Source: Smittium culicis (lineage: Eukaryota; Kickxellomycota; Harpellomycetes; Harpellales; Legeriomycetaceae). From it: a DNA stretch of 15,239 nt. The notes below the pieces were generated by a model. The model saw nothing but the letters and a program-made list of their open reading frames with translations. It was not told the DNA's origin and made no database searches. The stretch lies in assembly GCA_001970855.1 (NCBI GenBank), contig LSSN01001435.1:1-15239 (forward strand), in the 5' to 3' direction. Numbering within the stretch: the first letter of the stretch is position 1; every line of letters begins with the position of its first letter. Shown piece by piece: positions 10,596 through 15,239 of this stretch. Both the position numbers and the translations under genes were made by a program.

Positions 10596-10939
10596 GTTAC
10601 TGTTTATTGGCCAGTGGTATTGGAATTGAAAACTGGTCACCGAGATTTCATTGGTAAGAGCTGGTGAGATAATTTATTCGAAATTCTGGTTGGCGGAAGG
10701 CAGCTGGAAATGGGCAGAGACCAGACGCAGTTGGGTGGCGTGCGCTAATAATAGTGCCATTATTGCGTCGCTGGTTTAAAAATAGCCCCTCTGCATACCA
10801 ACAATTGGCTTCAGATCAGAAATAGCCGCCAGTATTTGACTAATAAGAGGTTTTTGTTTGTTTGGAAACAAAAATACGGATTCTGGTTGGCTGCAAAAAG
10901 TCGTTTGATGGTTGGCTAATAATGTCCAGCTATGGTTGG
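10583..10939 (+). repeat. cluster of five TGGTTGG(C) motifs
   Basis: TGGTTGG occurs at 10585, 10687, 10884, 10909 and 10933. The first four continue with C, and two extend to ATGGTTGGCTAA (10584-10595 and 10908-10919). The last three are 24-25 bp apart. Five copies of a 7-mer in about 350 bp is well above chance. They lie 475-830 bp before the kinase start codon, just upstream of the strand-skew switch, so they could be protein-binding sites in a shared promoter or remains of a tandem repeat. Confidence 0.5.
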
Positions 10940-11004
10940 TGTAATTCTTGAATCCTTTGTTTGGCGCACAGCTATTAGCTGTAGCTTTGGGTGTCGGTGT
11001 CATT

Positions 11005-11413
11005 ACACAGCTTACCTGATATAATAATTAAATGCTGCTCTTGAACTAATGCTCCTCAATTTTTTATTGCTTTAATATTCTAGTATTCGCTGCCTAACTT
11101 TTAATGCTCAATTTTTTATCATCGTTTCTTCATACTTACTACTATTGTTTTACGCTTATAAGGTATTTGCTCTCTTTTTCAATAAAAATTTTTCATTTTC
11201 TCGGTCATCTCGCTTCAAAATAATCCAAGTTTAGTTATCATCTCATCTCTAGAATACCTTCTGCCATTCACTCTTAAAATCTCCCATCCCAGCCCGTTTG
11301 CTGTATCCTTAGCTGAAAAGCACGCCTCATTTCTATTCTATTCATGCTCTTATAACTTATTTCCTTATATAATTCTCCAATTTGTAAAAAAAATTTTTTT
11401 TTACAAATCTAAA
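11005..11413 (+). promoter_or_regulatory. pyrimidine-rich upstream region of the kinase gene
   Basis: From about 11005 the + strand becomes T/C-rich; hand counts for 11161-11340 give 47 C and 18 G. A TATATAA box lies at 11366-11372, 42 nt before the ATG, with a second TATAA at 11351-11355. The 14-bp A/T palindrome at 11380-11408 sits between the box and the start codon. The frame upstream of the ATG stays open back to 11186 but holds no ATG and reads as translated pyrimidine tract, so I treat it as leader/promoter. Confidence 0.5.
11380..11408. promoter_or_regulatory. A/T palindrome next to the start codon
   Basis: ATTTGTAAAAAAAA (11380-11393) is followed directly by its complement TTTTTTTTTACAAAT, with one extra T. 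It could extrude as a perfect 14-bp hairpin. It also makes a poly(dA:dT) block of the kind that excludes nucleosomes at fungal promoters. It ends 5 nt before the ATG at 11414. Confidence 0.65.
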
Positions 11414-14387
11414 ATGACGACTGTGGTAAGCTAATACTCTTCCCCCTTCATATCTCTAAATCCTTTACTAATCCCTTTCCACCCCTTCATTCCTTTATAG
11501 TCAACAATAAAACCAATCACTGATTATAGTATCCCTTCAAGATCTCAAAGACAAAGCATCACAAGAAACTCTCACACCGAGCAAATCTTAGAAAACAACA
11601 GACGTATCAGTCAAGCCATTAAAAAGGATATGTCTGATACCAACTCTACTAAAAAACAAACCCCTACCCAGAACCCTCGCAGCTTAACTGCTGCCGACTT
11701 TGACAAAAAAAATGACAAAAATAAAGCCCTAAAAGATAAAAAAGAACAAAGAATTGGTGACTTTGTCATCAAGTCCACCCTAGGTAAAGGTACCTTCAGC
11801 AAAGTATGCATGGCTGAACATAGAGTCACAAAACAAACTGTAAGCATATTTATCCCCCTTTTTCTCCTCCATCCCCTTTTCTCTAATATCCTTTTACTCC
11901 TCTCTATCACTATTTTTATAGTTTGCCCTAAAGTTTATAAAACCCAAATCTGCTGATAGCAACAGCAGTAACGATAAACACAGTCTCCGTATTGAACGTG
12001 AAATCAAACTTCTTTCCCTACTCTACCACCCAAACATTGTCAGGCTCTATGACGTTGTACAAACTAGCAAGTTCACCATGATCGTAATGGAACACAACAG
12101 TGGCGGTGAACTTTTACACTACATTCGTAAACGAGGAAGACTAATGGAGCGTGAAGCAAGACTGTTCTTTAGACAAATCACTTCCGCTGTTGATTACTGC
12201 CATCGCGTATGTTTTACCCTTTTTTTATTTCTTTTACCTCTCTCCCATTATCATACTGACACATCTCCCCTTATCTATTTCAATTAGAATTGTATTATAC
12301 ATCGAGATCTCAAGCTCGAAAACGTTATGTTAGATGGAGATCAACGAATTAGATTAATCGACTTTGGTTTCGCCAATACCTTTTATTGGGATCGCGAACT
12401 GGACACCTTCTGTGGCTCTCCCTTTTACGCCGCCCCAGAAATGGTCAACGGAATTAAATACACTGGCCCTGAAGTTGATATTTGGAGTATGGGCGTAATT
12501 CTATTTTTTATGCTTTGTGGACGCACGCCCTTCGAAGGCGAAAACTTGAAGGAAATTTACGATAAAATTTCGAAAGGTCGCTTTGTCATGCCTCAATTTC
12601 TAAGCTCCAGCGCTTGCGATTTGCTTCAAAGAATGCTCACTGTTAACCCCAAAAAAAGAATAACAATGGCCGAAATCCGCTCCCATACTTGGATTAATAC
12701 TGACTTCGATGACTCCATTAACAGCTACCTACCCGCAAGGCCCGCCGTTGTTTTAGACCCACACCAACAATCTCTGGGCAAAATGCATCTTTATGGCTTT
12801 ACCCAAGAAAAAGTAGTTGCTGCCTTAGCTGACGCTGAACTTGTAAATACCCCAATTGTGTGCATCTACCACCTCGTAGATGAATCTCGACGTCGGAAGG
12901 CCGCTAAAGTTGCTCGCCGAAATCAAGCTCAAGCTGCTGCTGCTGCTGCTTCTGTTAACGGCGCCGTGCCAAGTACACCAAACAATAATAATTCTACTAG
13001 TCTAGCACCTTCTTCAGCCTTAAACAATAACACTAGTATTGGCGCCATAATTACCAATAATGGCGAAAATGGCACCTCTACTGATACAACTTTAACCCCT
13101 AATAACAACAGAATTTCAATGGGCGCACATGACGCGCGCTCTAGTAATCTAGCCTCGAGTGTTTCTGTTGCTGGTGCTCGTAAGCTCAGCATGTACTCAA
13201 TATCCCAAGATATTCGCGAAATAAAAGACGTTGAAGGCTCGAAGACCCCTGTTTTCCTTGACTCGCCTTCGATCATGGCAAGTCAGCTTGGAGCCGGACT
13301 ACATATATCTAAACAACGTAAAAATAGCGACATAATTCCTACCATAGGTAATTCGTTTAACTGGGAATCTACCTCGGCTCGCGACTCAGAAGTCAACTCT
13401 AGCAGAATGTCTAAAAACTTCCGCAGTCCTTCTAAATTATTTGCACGCTTACGTAAATCCATGCCCTTCCTCAAATTTAGAAAATCTATGGCATTTATTG
13501 ACCCGATCCCTCTACAGAAAAACGTTAACTTGAATGATAAAATCTTACCTAGCAAATCATCTACTGATAATCGATTTTCTGACCAACCACCATTACCTTC
13601 AATTCCTGATGCTGCCTCTATCCAAAATTTGCAAAAGAAACAATTGCCTCCCATCAATTCGACTAGTACTACTGCGAATGTTAATGTACAAAAAAATGTA
13701 CCTTTATCAAGAACTCTTAGCGTTCATGACTCAAAGCCCAAAACTAAACTTGACGTCACCTCATATGCAGCTCGAAGAAATACCGAGCTTTTATCGCCAA
13801 GCCCTAATGCTATCCCAGTCTCATCGCTTCTCCCAAATTCTCCACCTCTTGCAAAGCGAAATGATAGCGATTTAAGAAAATTTCCTACACCAAGCCCCGC
13901 AAATGATCTTCTAAAGCGCGATAACCGTAAATCAGAATTGTACACTAGTAAAAATACTGATCGCAACAGTAATCTCTTTAGTCCAAAGAGCTCAACCACA
14001 AACTCTACTATAGATGCCAATCAAAATAGGCCTTCGACTTTAAATAAGTCTCAAACTAATACCAACTCACCTATTTCTGGAATTTTCACCATCAAGACCA
14101 CTATTCTTCGCCCTTTAAATGAAATCCATATAGACTTAGACCGTGTCTTACAATCAAACTCGATTGCATATAGAAGAATAACAGAATACTTTTTTTACTG
14201 CGAAGACCGATCTGAATTCCAAAGCAACTCCTTCTCAAACTCGTCAACAAATTCTGGAAACAAATTTGAAATTCATATCACCAACATTCAAGGAAACCTT
14301 TTCACTGTCAAATTTAAAAGGCTCAAAGGAAGCTGGTGGACCCATAAAAAATTATCTCAGAAATTAATTAAAGACTTGTGCAACTAA
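11414..14387 (+). CDS. MARK/PAR-1/KIN1-type Ser/Thr protein kinase with UBA-like and KA1 domains
   Basis: Four exons: 11414-11425, 11501-11839, 11922-12206 and 12288-14387, giving 911 aa. All three introns are phase 0. In 911-aa numbering the kinase domain spans about 89-348: glycine loop LGKGTFSKV (98-106), catalytic Lys121, helix-C Glu144, HRDLKLEN (217-224, catalytic Asp219), DFG (237-239), T-loop LDTFCGSPFYAAPE with Thr252 at the position LKB1-type kinases phosphorylate in MARKs, and APE 261-263. A UBA-like segment follows (about 378-411, MHLYGFTQEKV). A long Ser/Asn-rich linker holds Ala6 (428-433) and two RKSM motifs (601, 610). A KA1 domain (808-911) ends the protein. All catalytic residues are present. 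By family, it should phosphorylate polarity or cytoskeletal proteins at the cortex, with KA1 binding acidic phospholipids and autoinhibiting. A shorter form from the ATG at 11630 would be 864 aa. Orthology to fungal Kin1 rather than another CAMKL member is not settled. Confidence 0.95.
11426..11500 (+). other. kinase intron 1 (75 nt)
   Basis: Donor GTAAGC, pyrimidine-rich body, CTAAT branch at 11468-11472 and acceptor TTTATAG. It closely mirrors intron 2 in layout. Splicing joins ATG-ACG-ACT-GTG to an open frame of 43 codons that leads into the Met at 11630. Inferred from signals only; no transcript evidence. Confidence 0.75.
11840..11921 (+). other. kinase intron 2 (82 nt)
   Basis: Donor GTAAGC, CTAAT branch at 11883-11887, acceptor TTTATAG. 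Splicing joins ...VTKQT to FALKFI, restoring the catalytic-Lys strand of the kinase. Retention would end the frame at 11956. Confidence 0.93.
12207..12287 (+). other. kinase intron 3 (81 nt)
   Basis: Donor GTATGT, near-ideal branch TACTGAC at 12254-12260, acceptor AATTAG. Splicing joins DYCHR to NCIIHRDLKLEN. The intron length is a multiple of three and its only in-frame stop is the TAG of the acceptor itself. Confidence 0.95.
12933..12950 (+). repeat. (GCT)6 in the coding sequence, Ala6
   Basis: Six GCT codons in a row just after the UBA-like segment, encoding a short alanine tract. A pure codon repeat like this can vary in length between strains. Confidence 0.9.
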
Positions 14388-14850
14388 CATCAATTTCACA
14401 ATAATATTTTTTCTTTATTATTTATTAAAAAGTATCTAATCCCTTCAATGTTTGAATATTAGCTAAACCAAATACTCGTATTAAAGGCTAGAAATGAATA
14501 AGAAAATCATTTTCCATATTATTTTTGTTTTAGCAATTTTATTTTAAAGCGCTTTTTATTACACATTTAATTTTCCGATATAATCCAGTCTAATACTAAT
14601 ATATAATTATACCATTGTGTACAAAAACAAAATATCAACCTTTATTGAGAAAAATCGGATTATTACCCAATTGTTGTTAAATTTAGTTGATTCTACATTT
14701 TAAATTTCCTTATTTAACCATAATTTTTTTTTTTTTAATCACGGAATTTTATTGGTACGATAACAATAATAGAAAATACGCGGTAAATAAACTAAAAAAA
14801 TAGAAATTCGGTGCAAGGCATAAAAAAACTAATATTCTAATACTAATAAA
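14388..14850. other. AT-rich 3' flank of the kinase gene
   Basis: Directly after the stop codon the DNA becomes AT-rich, with T-rich and ATTAAA-like stretches near 14410-14430 that could serve 3'-end formation. No single poly(A) signal can be chosen. A T-run lies near 14727. No gene seen. Confidence 0.5.
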
Positions 14851-15239
14851 TTCCTCTGCCGGTCTACCGGCTGCGTACCTAAAGGGAAATGGGATCAATC
14901 TACCAACCGAAAGATCCACCCAGGCATTGCTTCAAGTAGGCTGGATGACTGAAGTTACAAGCAGTCATTGAATTAAGCTCTTTCCAACAAAATCGAATTC
15001 GTTGAGATCATTGAGCTCCTAGTCAGAACCTACATCTAACAGGATTAATAAAAAATAGGCTCCTACCCAAACGTGGGAATGATCGACCTGGCTCTCCTAC
15101 AATAAGCTGCTAAACGGCTGAGTTCCGTAATGCTGTCGAACGCTGGACTTGTGCACAGATAATGTCTCGGACTGTGCTAAACGAATCGGTTCCTCCTGTT
15201 TCTAGATGGTCCTCCTCTGGAATCGCTGTCCTCCGAATC
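14851..15239. other. GC-richer segment of unknown identity, truncated by window edge
   Basis: At about 14851 the base composition jumps from strongly AT-rich to roughly balanced, within a few bases. The segment opens with the palindrome GCCGGTCTACCGGC (14858-14871, 6-bp arms, 2-nt centre). Both strands carry partly open frames: + strand 15015-15110 and 15114-15239, separated by one TAA, and a minus frame open for about 42 codons from the window edge. None shows a domain I can name with confidence. It may be the end of a transposable element or of a decayed neighbouring gene. Confidence 0.45.
14858..14871. repeat. GC palindrome at the composition boundary
   Basis: GCCGGT and ACCGGC are perfect inverted 6-mers around a CT centre, placed 7 bp inside the abrupt change in GC content. 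It could mark an element end or be part of a structured RNA. Confidence 0.55.

Noticed and set aside
10776..11003. 75-codon minus-strand frame diverging from the kinase promoter
   Set aside because: Position and skew fit a divergent transcript, but the protein is low in features and no homologous family comes to mind. Kept only as part of the skew finding.
11611..11910. 99-codon minus-strand frame opposite kinase exon 2
   Set aside because: Shadow of the coding strand. The + strand carries the kinase glycine loop and the introns.
12929..14020. Three minus-strand frames and one alternative + frame of 98-124 codons inside kinase exon 4
   Set aside because: Shadows of the kinase frame. The poly-Ala and Leu/Glu-rich content simply reflects complemented GCT and Ser/Asn codons.
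15114..15239. Open + frame with a faint RasGEF-like look (RWTCAQIMSRTVL)
   Set aside because: Only a few residues fit, the flanking frame has a stop, and the window ends before any deciding motif.

Overview
The window is nuclear DNA from a eukaryote, most likely a fungus and probably an early-diverging lineage. The evidence is three short phase-0 introns (75-82 nt) with GTAAGC/GTATGT donors, CTAAY/CTGAC branch sites and TAG acceptors. They interrupt one well-preserved gene for a MARK/PAR-1/KIN1-type protein kinase with a UBA-like segment and a C-terminal KA1 domain. CTG encodes a conserved Leu in the kinase T-loop, so the genetic code looks standard. The species cannot be fixed from the sequence. 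A weak resemblance of one degraded repeat to Glomeromycotina Sel1-type proteins is only a hint.

Layout. Positions 1-740: AT-rich DNA with a degenerate 21-bp tandem repeat (181-372) and a C10 tract. Positions 741-2510: a large inverted duplication with arms 741-1053 and 2199-2510, about 92% identical over their core; each arm carries the same eroded reading frame. Positions 2511-7740: an AT-rich desert, about 12-17% GC in the blocks I counted, with no gene and one relic at 6873-7225 that resembles a DDE transposase N-terminus. Positions 7740-11000: GC rises step by step to nearly 60% locally, and the + strand is strongly G-rich over C. There is no convincing gene here, but there is a G-quadruplex motif, an inverted repeat, a cluster of TGGTTGG motifs and a doubtful reverse-transcriptase-like fragment. 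Near 11000 the strand skew flips to C over G. Positions 11005-11413: pyrimidine-rich promoter/leader with a TATA-like site and a 14-bp A/T palindrome just before the start codon. Positions 11414-14387: the kinase gene, four exons on the + strand, 911 aa in my model. Positions 14388-14850: AT-rich 3' flank. Positions 14851-15239: an abrupt GC-richer segment of unknown identity, cut by the window edge.

Only the kinase is a confident gene. It would be a cytoplasmic or cortical polarity/cytoskeleton-type Ser/Thr kinase that binds membranes through KA1. The rest reads as a heterochromatin-like gene desert beside a gene. The points most worth checking are the inverted duplication with C/G-to-T/A biased divergence, the skew switch suggesting divergent transcription, and the tiny first exon of the kinase.
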